A stretch of DNA of 64,000 nt from Lates calcarifer. Lineage: Eukaryota > Chordata > Actinopteri > Centropomidae. A model generated the notes under the pieces. It made no database searches. It saw only the letters and a program-made list of their open reading frames with translations, and was not told the origin of the DNA. The stretch lies in assembly GCF_001640805.2 (NCBI RefSeq), contig NC_066850.1, positions 8,097,927 to 8,161,926 on the forward strand. The letters run 5' to 3'. Positions 26,617-36,338 of this stretch are shown here, piece by piece. The number at the start of each line of letters is the position of its first letter. Position 1 is the first letter of the stretch. Made by a program: the position numbers and the translations under genes.

Positions 26617-28314
26617 ATGTTTTGTACATTAGATATATGTGTTGACATATGTTGCAGATTTGAAGCATTTCTAGGTTTTACTCAGCTTCAGTTAATCCAG
26701 CTTTAATTATGCAGATAAACAAATCACTGCTTCTTGGATCAGAGTTCTTTTCTCATAAACAATGTGCAAATATCCAGCTCAGGACCACCTCATTTTACAA
26801 CACAATGAATGAACAAGTCACCTCAGTGATGTAAAACTGTATCATCATCTGGCCTAAAGTTGTAGGGATGTAAAAGTTTAACTTGAGAAATGTGCTCATG
26901 CAAGTTGCATGCAAGCCCTTACAGATATCCATCTTTGTGCAAATACATACATACACACACATACATGACAAATGAACAATGTCAGACCTCAGGGTAATCT
27001 TAAAGGAATGTCCAGCCTCATATATGAGCTGACATGATGCACGGTGTGACCGAAGCATGAAAGAACACAGATGGGAAGTTGATGTGGGATGTAAAAAGAG
27101 CATGTGATTGCTGGAATTAGAAATCCACCTTTTCTTCCCACAGGAACAAATATAGATAGTGAAGCTGGGAAGGAAAGAAACCATCTGTCTGCAGGGCCTC
27201 ATCTTTTACAAGTAGATGTACTTTATAAGCCACATAGCACAGTGGAATGAATGATTGGAGGACCATAGGGATAATAAACTAATAACTTTAAGAGAAATTT
27301 GCCAACAAATTAAAGATTTGATTCATAAACCTTTGATAAAAAGGTGTAAAACTTAAATCATTGAGCAAAACTAGAGCTAAAACAGTGATAGATAAAATGT
27401 CTCTTGTTACATAAACAATCAAACCTTCACTGCAAGACACTAATTTCTATAAAGTCACACATTAGCATTATTAGCCCCCAGACTTCCTGAAGTACAGGCA
27501 GGGAATTAGCATAAGGGTCAAAGGCCAAGTAGTTTCCAGGAGCTACTTGTCACCCCCATATAACCACTGGGATGCTAATGTCTCCCCTGAGCAGAGCAAA
27601 CAGTAACCACTGTAAAAACCAACCGTCACCTCTGACCCCTCTTCCTAAAGTTACCCCTCTTTCCCGCTATTGATCCTGCAGATTCCTCTGACGTTGAGGG
27701 TACGTGTGAGAATTCTCTTCCAGATAAAGGCATTTGAAGAGTCATTAACTATGGCTCATCCAGAGTGTGTGTGTGAAAACCCTCTATACAGAGGGCGGTC
27801 ACTGAAATGCATCATTAAAGACGTCTACTGCCGGTGGTAGTTGGTGTTTGTGCGGTTCAAAGGTTGCCCCATTTCTTCTGGACTCTCAGTCTGTACAGAG
27901 GCAGGTGTAGGGTCAAGCAACTGACAAATGCAAGAAGTCAGCTTTGACACACAAGGAGGCCACGCTCATGGCAGGTAGGCAGCACTCATAAATCAAGCTG
28001 ATTGAACAAAGGCTTTGTTGTATTATCTGTGAAACTTCTCACATCTTTGGGCTGTATTATAGTAATCTCTTTTAACCCTTGTGTTTTGTTGACTACTTCA
28101 TTGTTTGGGTTCCCACAGACTTAGAGCTATACATAGAAATGATACTTGCAAAATTGAATAGCCTGTTTTTTCTTAAGATTTGTAGAATTTATTTTATTTT
28201 CTCTCACTTGAAACCTAATATTTAGGAAGTGATAACACCTACTTTTGACACAAACTGTACCTGCACATTTGATAACAAAATACAGGATAACTTTAAAGGA
28301 GGATATATTGCTTG

Positions 28315-28320
28315 TATAAA
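28315..28320 (+). promoter_or_regulatory. Possible TATA box of the LRR gene
   Basis: CTTGTATAAATGC lies about 215 bp upstream of the splice donor of the probable 5' untranslated exon. If used, transcription would begin near 28345-28350. AT-rich DNA gives many TATAAA matches, so this is only a candidate. Confidence 0.25.
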
Positions 28321-28349
28321 TGCATGTATTCCTTTTGTCAAGTCATTCA

Positions 28350-28530
28350 AAGACGAAGAAATGTATGTTCTCTTGTATGTTTTGGATCAGTTAGAGGCTG
28401 CAGAAATCTTAACTATGAATAAACTGTTATAGTTAGGTCCAACAACAGCAATCCAAATAGACTTATTTGGGATTCATAGAACATGAAAATCCATGTTTTA
28501 CAGCTAGAGTCTCTGAGACACCAAACAGAG
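28350..28530 (+). other. Probable 5' untranslated exon of the LRR gene (left edge uncertain)
   Basis: CCAAACAGAG is followed by a strong splice donor, GTAAGTAGTG, at 28531. A matching acceptor, CTTTCAGCAG, ends at 28667 or 28670, just before the start codon at 28676. This would make a 136-139-bp first intron that separates 5' UTR from coding sequence. The donor is visible. The left edge of the exon is a guess based on the TATA-like sequence at 28315. No transcript evidence is available. Confidence 0.45.
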
Positions 28531-28675
28531 GTAAGTAGTGTTTAATCTTCTGTAGCACACTTTTGAAACACATCTTCAATTCAAAATCATGTTTAGAAGC
28601 AATTCTTCTAATGCTGTTCTTTGAGTTTATTCTTATCTTAAACTCTTTTCTGATACATGTCTTTCAGCAGATAAG

Positions 28676-28742
28676 ATGGAGGTGATCACACTCCTGCTCA
28701 TTTTCCTCACAGTTCCTGGATATTCATACCTACTGCAGCCAA
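28676..28742 (+). CDS. ECM2-like SLRP, coding exon 1: signal peptide
   Basis: The ATG at 28676 has a good context (AAGATGG) and sits 5-8 bases after a splice acceptor. It opens 22 codons plus one base: a short N-terminus, a hydrophobic core (ITLLLIFLTV) and a small-residue end (PGYS) that fits signal-peptidase cleavage near residues 16-18. The exon ends CCA-A before the consensus donor GTAAGTATC at 28743, leaving phase 1. Joining its last base to exon 2 at 28950 gives a Lys codon (residue 23) and keeps the frame. The signal peptide means the product enters the secretory pathway, as expected for an extracellular matrix LRR protein. I chose this start because it is the only one that provides a signal peptide. 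The in-frame ATG at 28856 lies in the intron. Confidence 0.75.
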
Positions 28743-28949
28743 GTAAGTATCACATCAAGCCTATGAAACATGTCAAGCTCCTAGCAAAATGAACCTCTGA
28801 GTTTATCTTCACTATTTCATGAGCCAAAAGGATTTTTTATTGTTATAATGCTGAGATGACACCAACTGTTTTGTTTGCAACATGTTTTATATTTTTGGAT
28901 TTAGAAAATCTGCATCTTCTAAGTGTTTGTAATCTGTATTGTTCCATAG

Positions 28950-30447
28950 AATCAGCTGTCATGCAGGTAGCTGGGCTGGACAGACACCTCCAGCCTGGCT
29001 TGAGAGATGTTTTTATATCAGCAGAGGAGAGAGAAAATGGGGAAAACATAGCCATCAAATCCACTGAGAGAACAGAGGAGGAACGGAGGAGTGAAGGAGC
29101 AAGTCCAGAGGCAAACCCAGTGAGGAAGCCTGTCAAGGAGGAAATGACTGTGGAGGGAAGAGGAAAAGATGGGCTGAAAATTGAAGAAATCCTGGAGAGA
29201 AATCAAGGATCTAAGCAAGGAAGTGAGGAAAGCCTGACTGCTGAAACATATGCAAAGTTAAGAGAGAGAAGTGAGGAGAGCATAACGGTAAAAACAATAC
29301 TGTCAGATAACGCCCAAAAGTGGGAAATGGTCAAAACTGTCAAAAGCCATAATACAGGGACACAAGAGGAAGCAAAATATGAGACAGATGTGAAATATAA
29401 GAAAAGTGATCGAATAGAGAAGCTGAGACAAATAGTGGAGGAGGAGAGAGAGAGCAAGCTAGTTGCAGGGATTAATCTTCATGAGGGAATGAGAGGAGAT
29501 GAGGATGTAAAGATGTTAACTGTAAAACAGGAAATAGCAGAGAAAGGAAACAAGGAAAGAGGAAGGGGGAAGGAATCAGAGTTTCCTGCAGCAATTCAAA
29601 TTATCACTGAGTCTCAAAATCCTCCTAGTTCTCCTCCTCCTCATAGTCATAATGTCCCTCCACCATTTCCGGTTACACCCACACAAGTTCCTCCACTCTC
29701 CTCTCTGCCTTCCACCCCTTACGTCAAAGTTAGTCCTCAGTTCCTCCCTCCTGCTGTCACTAGTTCCAACCCTACAGTTTCAACAGCAGCTCCTAGCGAG
29801 GTGAGGTCTGTCTCGCTGCTTGAAGATCTCCTCATTGAGGTATTGCGGACCCCTGGTCATCATCTCAATCAAAATGAATTGGAAGTGAAGGCAAGCCCAA
29901 ATTTAGAGGATGAAAGAGACAAAAATATGTGGTTGAATCCTGCATGGAAGGAGCTACAAACCACACACAAAGTGCAAAAAATAAACACTGTTGCTCAACC
30001 AGAGGGTGAATTTACCCATATAGGTTTAAACACTAAAAACCCAAAACCTACACCAAAATCGAATGAAAATACATCCACAGCTAGACTGGTCAAGCTGACA
30101 CGTAAACCAAACATGACACAGCCTACTGACAAACCCAAAACAGTTAAACTGGTAGAAAATGACACCAAACTTGCAGCGAAGCAAAATAAAACATTTCCTC
30201 CCCAACCACAGCTGACCAGACCCTCAGCCAAATCACAGCTGACAACCGCGAACACACCTTTGACGAAGCCAAGGAAAATAAACAGAAGTAGTAAAAATAA
30301 GACAATCAGAAAGACCAAGGAAAAGAAAAGAAAGAAGGACAATAAAACCCAAAAGCCATCAAAGAGAAAGAAGGAGGTCACCACATCAGCGTACTTTCCC
30401 TACTTTACGGATAACTACTGTCCACCTGAGTGTGCCTGCTATGGAAG
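28950..30447 (+). CDS. ECM2-like SLRP, coding exon 2: charged/Pro-rich linker, RGD, start of Cys cluster
   Basis: The acceptor TTCCATAG ends at 28949 and the donor GTAAGA begins at 30448, leaving phase 2. The exon encodes residues 23-522 of the predicted protein. Residues about 30-220 are Glu/Lys-rich and low-complexity, probably disordered. An Arg-Gly-Asp tripeptide lies at residues 204-206 (29492-29500). About 225-290 is Pro/Ser/Thr-rich. About 462-497 is strongly basic (RKTKEKKRKK and KRKKE), followed by YFPYFTDNY (504-512), a possible Tyr-sulfation or ligand-binding patch. The exon ends with CPPECACYG, the first three cysteines of the SLRP N-terminal cluster (C513, C517, C519). No VWC domain is present, although mammalian ECM2 has one; that difference weakens a strict orthology claim. 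RGD and the LRR part are also features of ECM2. Confidence 0.8.
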
Positions 30448-30594
30448 GTAAGACAGTAAAGACTGAACGATGTCATTAAAAACTTAGCATTGGGTCAGAC
30501 TAATGGTTGATTTCATGTTACAATGGAATATTTTGGGATTTTGGACCAGGTAAAACTACCAACTCTGAGATTTCACTTTGAATTCTGAACATTT

Positions 30595-30680
30595 CAGTTA
30601 GCTTAGCACAAAAGACTGAAAATGGAGGAAAACATTTTGCATGGTTCTGTACAAAAAGCTAACAAAATCTGCCACCAGAA
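30595..30680 (-). repeat. Fish interspersed repeat family B, copy in intron 2
   Basis: GTTAGCTTAGCACAAAAGAC and GCATGGTTCTGTACAAAA closely resemble 45320-45375 (GCTTAGCTTAGCACAAAGAC, GCATGGTTGTGCACAAAA). I know this TTAGCTTAGCACAAAGACTGG sequence as an abundant teleost interspersed repeat. It lies wholly inside the 405-bp intron 2 of the LRR gene and explains most of that intron. Confidence 0.6.
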
Positions 30681-30852
30681 ACTTGGAAGAGTTTATTTAT
30701 TCTATGCAAAAATCAAAGTGTAAAAACGATTTGCCATTTCAACACAATTAGACTATTTCAATGTGAATGTGTGACATTTAGTGTCCGATTGCGACCATTG
30801 GTCTCAGAATAGTTTGAGCGTATCCTGAGTCTCATTATGTGTTGTGTTGCAG

Positions 30853-31952
30853 AGTGGTCCAGTGCTCAGACAAAGGCATGGATAAAGTTCCTTATGGCAT
30901 TCCCTATAATGCCCGCTACGTCCTCCTCATGAATAACCACATCAACAGCATCCAGCTGGACCTGCTCAATGAATATGTCTCTATGGAGTTTCTTGTGTTG
31001 AGCAACAATCTGCTAACAGATGGTGCCATAGAAGGAGCCTTTGAGGGGGTGCCAGCTCTGAAACGCCTCTACCTGGATAGGAACCTCCTAGAAAGTGTGC
31101 CAACTGACCTTCCATTTTCTCTCGAGGAGCTTCGTTTGGACAATAACCAGTTGGGTGTGATGTCTGAGGCAGCCTGGGCCCGGTGCCCCGGCCTCTTGGT
31201 TCTGAGCCTCAGCAACAACAGCCTGGGGAATGGATCTGAATCTCTTCCTAATACAGTGCTCTCTCCTCTGTGTAACCTGCGCACTCTGAACCTGGATTAC
31301 AACCAGCTGACGTCAGTTCCTCTGGGCCTGCCACTGTCCATCAAAGAGCTGTATCTCAAAGGGAATCTCATTGAGCAATTTCGTGGAGGAGCCTTCAATG
31401 GTATTTCAGAGCTGGTGGTGTTGGATCTGAGTGCAAACAGACTTACAAACAAAGGTCTTCCCAGGGAGTCCCTCCTCAATGCAACCCACTTGGAAAGCCT
31501 CAACTTAGAGGGAAACAGACTGAAGCAAGTGCCACGACACCTTCCCCTGCTCACTAAAAACTCTAAATCTGGAGGGAAACCTCATATCTTCCATCAAGAA
31601 AGCAGCTTTCAGCAGCTTGAAAAACCTGGAACACCTGGGCTTGGCTAGGAACAAGATCTTCAAAGTTGCAATAGGTGCGTTTAGGACATTGCCCGTCCTG
31701 CACCAGTTAGACCTGTGCCACAACACCTTACGCCAAATGCCCAGACAGTTACCGCAGGGTTTACATTCAGTAGCGCTAACCCACAACAAGATTCAATCAG
31801 TGCCTCGAGATGCTTTCTGCTGGGGTAATAGGAGTCTGAGTCTCAGCGGGCTCGTACGAGTGCAGCTGGAACACAATTTAATTGATATGGGGAAACTGGA
31901 TGCACAGGCTTTTAGATGCCTGCGTGGATTCCAGGTGGTGCACTTCTACTGA
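30853..31952 (+). CDS. ECM2-like SLRP, coding exon 3: whole LRR domain, frameshifted near 31550
   Basis: The acceptor TTGTGTTGCAG ends at 30852, in phase 2, giving Arg522 and completing the cluster C-x3-C-x-C-x6-C (CPPECACYGRVVQC). That is the spacing of class I SLRPs such as decorin. About 14 LRRs follow with LxxLxLxxN cores, for example MEFLVLSNNLL, LEELRLDNNQL and LESLNLEGNRL. The end has an 'ear' type Cys pair (FC at about 31820 and RC at about 31919, 32 residues apart), again as in class I. Nine LRRs are in one frame. At about 31544-31556 the frame must change by one base, after which LKTLNLEGNLI and four more LRRs continue to the TGA at 31950. Read literally, translation stops at the TAG at 31646-31648 after about 786 residues; with the shift ignored the length would be about 887. 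Such proteins bind collagen and growth factors outside cells. The orthologue assignment (ECM2 versus another class I-like SLRP) is inference. Confidence 0.8.
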
Positions 31953-32086
31953 GCCATTCAACCTTCAAAGGAAAAAGATACAAACAACTGTGCTGCTAGG
32001 ACTATTATATTGTTTTCATTGGATTTACACCCTTAATTTTTAAGCTTTATCCAAAGCCAGAGACCTATGATGAAACTGACCAACAG

Positions 32087-32092
32087 AATAAA
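32087..32092 (+). terminator. Polyadenylation signal AATAAA of the LRR gene
   Basis: AATAAA lies 135 bp after the natural stop codon (TGA 31950-31952), giving a short 3' UTR. It is followed by AAATAG and T-rich sequence with GTGTGTG at about 32107-32112, a plausible downstream element. Confidence 0.6.
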
Positions 32093-32109
32093 AAATAGAT
32101 TTATTGTGT

Positions 32110-35100
32110 GTGAAATTCAATTTACTATGTGTATCCCACCCAAGACTCTCTTTGACTGCTTTTATGACATTAATTCTCCCACAGACTGTTTTTCCCCAAC
32201 ATGCCTCAAAGGTTGGAAAACAATGGATTACATGAGACAGGAATAGCCTAACCAAGTTATCGTCAACCAAAATTATGTGAAAGCCAAACTTCAAACCATT
32301 ACAGAGCTTACTGGTGGTTTTGTCATGACCATTTTCCAAAGCAGAACTATTTAAAACAATCTTGGTTATATAAAATATTTGGTTTCCATTTATTGCATTA
32401 ATTGTATCATTTGAAACTTCAAATCATAGACAGATTTTTCATCTTTATTTTTGATTGATCGCTGGTGGCACATTTGAGGAGTCAGCAGTGGAAAAATATT
32501 TGTTTAATTTGACAGAAAATTATATTAAAAGTACTTGAAATAAGCAGAAAAAAGCAAAAAATTAAATCAAATTTGGCAAATTTCTTTGTAATCATAACAA
32601 GAATGGGATCAGGGGTGTGGGTTGTCGCTGCAGTTCCACCAACAGGGAGATCTCCTGGTCTTTAAAGTCTATAAAGCAATAATAATGTGTTCTGAGTCAG
32701 TTACACCACAGAAAAATGTGTTATTAATCACCCAGCTAAATTTGAATGGTTAAAAAAAAAAATGCTCTGAAATGCTGGGGGTGTGTCCGTTGAAGGCACT
32801 GAAACCACACCCACTCTAACACTGCAGCACATTGACAGTTAGCATCCCGTTAGCAATGTGCTCCGTACATGTTTGAGCCACCAGAGCTTTTAGTTTTTGT
32901 TGCACTGTTAATGTAGTCATATTACTGATGTTTATTAAAACAAAGTTTAATTATGTTACACTGATAATAAACGCACTTTTAACCAGTGCGTTCTTACGGC
33001 AACAGTGTTACCGCCTCACTATGCATTTGCACAATGACGGCATAGCTAGCAAGCAGAACCTATCCTAGTCAAAGAGTGAAGAAGTGCTGATACTGATGTT
33101 ACAGTGTTAGGGGCAGGGTTACGCTGAGTGGTGGCTCCAGTGCGTCTCAAGCCATTGTTTTAGACCCGCCCATAAAATCCTGAGAATGAAACTGATAGAA
33201 AACTCTGAAATGGTCTAACTCCACAATGCAGTAACACATAGTTTACAGACTTTACATGTGTTTTAAGGAACTGTTTTCTAGCATAAATAATGTCTTAAGA
33301 GACAAATATCTGAATTTGCTTTACATGGACTTTAAGATGATTTTCATACCACAGTGAAATGAATGTGAGGAAATCTGTCTAAAAACTTGCCAAAATTGCA
33401 TTCTTTGGAAAATTGCTTGCAGCACAAGCCACACAATCATACTCTTTATTTTTCTTGACTTTAAGTTAAAAGGTGTAAATATTGTAAAGTTGATGTGAGT
33501 TCAGTAAAGTTCCTATAACTTATTAAGATGTACAGATAAGCTCAACTGGTTGACAATTTTATAGTCAAAGGTAGGGGAAAATAAGGTGAGATGGTCTTTT
33601 GTACAATACAAAATACTCAAGAGTGTCTGGATGTTTTGCCTTTTGGGGGACTATTAAAAACCTCTCCACTGATTATCGCTGTGTTCATCTTGATATCCCT
33701 GTGAGCTCATTTTTTCCATCACCCCCTTCACTTTACAGGTTACTTGATATTGATTGAATAGCCCTCTGAAAACATTCATGGGAAAACAAGCTTTGCTAAT
33801 GGTTTCACTACAAAAGCTGACAACTAAAAATACTCTTTGGTCACAGCGAAATGATTGATGTGCTTTTTCCTCAAAACAAAAAAGGGTCTAAAAGATGGCT
33901 GTTACAGAAAACTCCCTAGATTGGGCATTTCTGTTTTTTTCTTCAGTGAATCAAAGTCTCCCCCACATGTTGTCTACTTCAGGAGAAAAGCAGAGCAAAG
34001 CTTCTGAGTGATACATGTAGGCAGAGGACAGATGAAACTAATCAGCATGCAATCACTCTGAACATAGAAACAGAGTTCATAGAGCTTTCCATCATCCACA
34101 TGTCTGCACTGTAGGAACTACGAAAAATACAAAATACAAAATCACAAAGTAAAAATTGTGAAGTATAAAAACATCTGGATGTATACTGTTGCATACTGTA
34201 GCAAAAAAAACAAAAAACAAAAAACAGAATGTTTGTTAATATTGTTCAGTCAGTAAATGTTTGAGAGAATCTGCACTGAAAATCACGGATTACCAGTTAT
34301 CAAGTTGGTCCACAGTAAATTAACAAACATTATCATTAACATTATAGAGAGAAGACTCTAAGATATTTCTTTTCCTAATTTGTGACATTCTATCTTGTGT
34401 TTTTATTTCTAAAATATGGATATATGACTGTGGGAGGAGTCTCGGGCTGTGAATGACCACTCTATGTTGTTCATTTCTATGTTCATGTTGATTACCATGT
34501 GGGCTCACTGATTGAACGCACCTGGCCTCTACTCTATGTAAGTTGCTCAGCTTCTTTGCTGGGGTTTGTTGCCTGAGGAGGCAACATGTTGCAATTTTGC
34601 TGCACAGACTAAAGACTTGAAGACTTTATTGAATAGTATATATAGATGCTGCTCTGTCTTCCTTCCTACCTTTGTGCTAAGACCTTTCTGAAGTAGATGT
34701 GTTTCCTTCAGTTCTACAGACAAAGGGAGACATGTCCTTCCAACATTTTGTGTCTCCACTTTGTTGAATCTATCTGATCAGCCACAAGCAGACATGAAAC
34801 ATTTGAGTGAAACTATTTTCACAAAAATACCTCTAGAAGAGTTCCATTTTATATCAGACTAAAACCAAACACAGTGTGTTTGTTTATTTGAGCTTTCCTT
34901 ACACTGGGTTTTACTTGATGTTTCCTAAATTGTGAGTGTGCTATCATTCCTTGCTGCTATTTAGTGAAGTGGGGAAAATAGTGAAAAACAAAACTGATAT
35001 GCTACAGTTTAAAGCTCCAAAATCAGTCAGTTTCCACATGATAAATGGACACGGGTTCTACTGCCGAGCATTTTCACCATTATCAACAAATGTTGTCAGT

Positions 35101-35955
35101 GTTTTTTACTGTTTGTGCAGCAATGATTCCCTGGGGATTCACATGGGAACAAGGATATCATTCACTTGCCCGGATCTGTGTAGTGACAAGTGATGGAAAT
35201 GATTAATGATGGTGTGGAACAAACAATATCATGAGGTTATATAATGCCAAACATGAGACTAAAAGGCACCTGAAATATGTTATCATTCCCCATCCATTTA
35301 CACATTTACAAGTTCAGCAACTGTTTATAAGTGTATAAAAGTAACCTGTGTGTGTTTCCTCATACAGCCTATACCTGTACCTTTTACAAAGCTCCTATGC
35401 AGTTAGGTGTCTGTAAACATTCCAATATAAAAGACTCAGTTATGATATGTAAATGTGTTGTCAACAAAATATCCACTAGATGGCACTAATGTATAGGAAA
35501 ATCGTTGTGACAAGGGCGATGCCTGTTTTAAAGTGTGTAAATTGAGACATAAGAAAACATAACGAGCAAGAATTTGGCTCCTCTCCCATTGGTAAATAAA
35601 AAATTGCAGCAGTTAAAATGCATATGCTTCAGGAAGTTTATCTTGTGGGAAAAATGGTATATTTAAGGCTGACACCAGAATGGAAACATAGCAATGGAAG
35701 CACACACTTCCACAACAAACACACAGGCATGAGTCATAAGTCAGGTTTTGGCAGACAAGCAGATGTTTAGCAACTTTTTTCTCAATAATGTGATAGTATT
35801 AAATTTGACCGCAAGTTTGGAAGAAATATACATAGAAAACAATGAGTGAAGGAGTGGATTTTTCCTATAAGAAAAAAGCAGGAAGAAAAGCAGAGAAAAA
35901 GCATTAGCCCACGTGGAGGTGCTTAGCACTCTTCTTTTTTCACTCTTTTCCTCAG
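32110..35955. other. Stretch without recognisable genes
   Basis: I see no exon in this AT-rich 3.8 kb. The segment at about 32620-33320 has a repeat-like feel (for example TGGGGGTGTGTCC and GACCCGCCCATAAAATCC, motifs I associate with dispersed fish repeats), but it has no second copy in this window to prove it. A small hairpin (GTTGCCT-GAGG-AGGCAAC) is at 34568-34585. The frame at 34936-35193 has no recognisable domain. Confidence 0.5.
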
Positions 35956-36219
35956 TCTAATAAGTTTATTCAGCGACGTGGCACTGCACCCATAGGGCCT
36001 GGGAAAGAGGAGCAGGAGGAGGGGGACAAGAGGGAGGGCCAGGAGGAGGAGGACGACGACAACGAGAAGGGGGGAAGTGAAGAAGAGAGTGAAAGGGAGG
36101 AGGGAGGGCTTGAAGGATGGATCCAGGCTCCACTGGCTCAGTGCGTGTCCAGAAGGGAAGAGCCTCAGCTGGGCAAAGGGAGCTCACCAGCACCTCCCTA
36201 CGGTCCAGCAGGACCCTGA
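35956..36219 (+). CDS. Candidate terminal coding exon of an unidentified protein
   Basis: A long pyrimidine tract, TTCTTTTTTCACTCTTTTCCTCAG, ends at 35955 and has the form of a strong splice acceptor. From 35956 one frame stays open for 87 codons to a TGA at 36217-36219. It starts SNKFIQRRGTAPIGPGK, then an acidic low-complexity block (EEEDDDNEKGGSEEESEREE), then GWIQAPLAQCVSRREEPQLGKG, and ends SSPAPPYGPAGP. It has no ATG of its own, so it would have to be spliced to upstream exons, which I could not find. GC content jumps sharply from the AT-rich flank at the acceptor. I recognise no family. The alternative is a purine-rich (GGA/GAG) simple-sequence region that is open by chance; the non-repetitive first 15 and last 40 residues argue mildly against that. 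Confidence 0.3.
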   Translation, partial: SNKFIQRRGTAPIGPGKEEQEEGDKREGQEEEDDDNEKGGSEEESEREEGGLEGWIQAPLAQCVSRREEPQLGKGSSPAPPYGPAGP

Positions 36220-36318
36220 CCCCATATCACAACACCACATGTGCACCTGGATCCCCTGGAATCACTCCTCCCTGCTTTGTCTCCTTTTTCCACCCTTTCT
36301 TCCTCTCCTCCTTTCTCC

Positions 36319-36338
36319 TTTTTTTTTTTTTTTTTTTT
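36319..36338. repeat. Poly(T)20 within a pyrimidine-rich stretch
   Basis: T20 inside a C/T-rich region of about 36260-36360, directly after the purine-rich 35990-36120 block. Confidence 0.9.

Larger units (their letters stand above)
1..28300. other. Gene-poor stretch upstream of the LRR gene
   Basis: I find no convincing coding exon in this 28 kb. Open frames here are short, lack recognisable domains, and many run through CA/GT tracts. What it does hold is microsatellites (about 2020, 2437, 8143, 12019, 13140, 13652, 18351, 18673, 21031, 21995 and 25563), three copies of a fish interspersed repeat (about 810, 6866 and 9570), one SINE (26350) and a few motif clusters that look like regulatory DNA (about 5706-5825, 10068, 21838-21890). 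It could be intergenic or intronic; small exons without an obvious reading frame would be missed by eye. Confidence 0.6.

Noticed and set aside
26362..26706. 114-codon + frame and its minus-strand partner at 26388-26648
   Set aside because: They lie inside or across the SINE and reflect its sequence, not a gene.
28229..28432. 67-codon + frame just upstream of the LRR gene
   Set aside because: No domain, no splice or Kozak support, and it overlaps the region that looks like promoter or 5' UTR of the LRR gene.
28856..28949. ATG at 28856 as the start of the linker exon
   Set aside because: It lies between a good donor (28743) and acceptor (28949). The spliced start at 28676 provides a signal peptide and keeps phase.
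31505..31789. 94-codon minus-strand frame over the LRR exon
   Set aside because: A shadow of the + strand LRR coding sequence.
34568..34585. Hairpin GTTGCCT-GAGG-AGGCAAC as a small RNA gene
   Set aside because: A 7-bp stem is too short for a microRNA precursor, and such palindromes are expected by chance in 64 kb.
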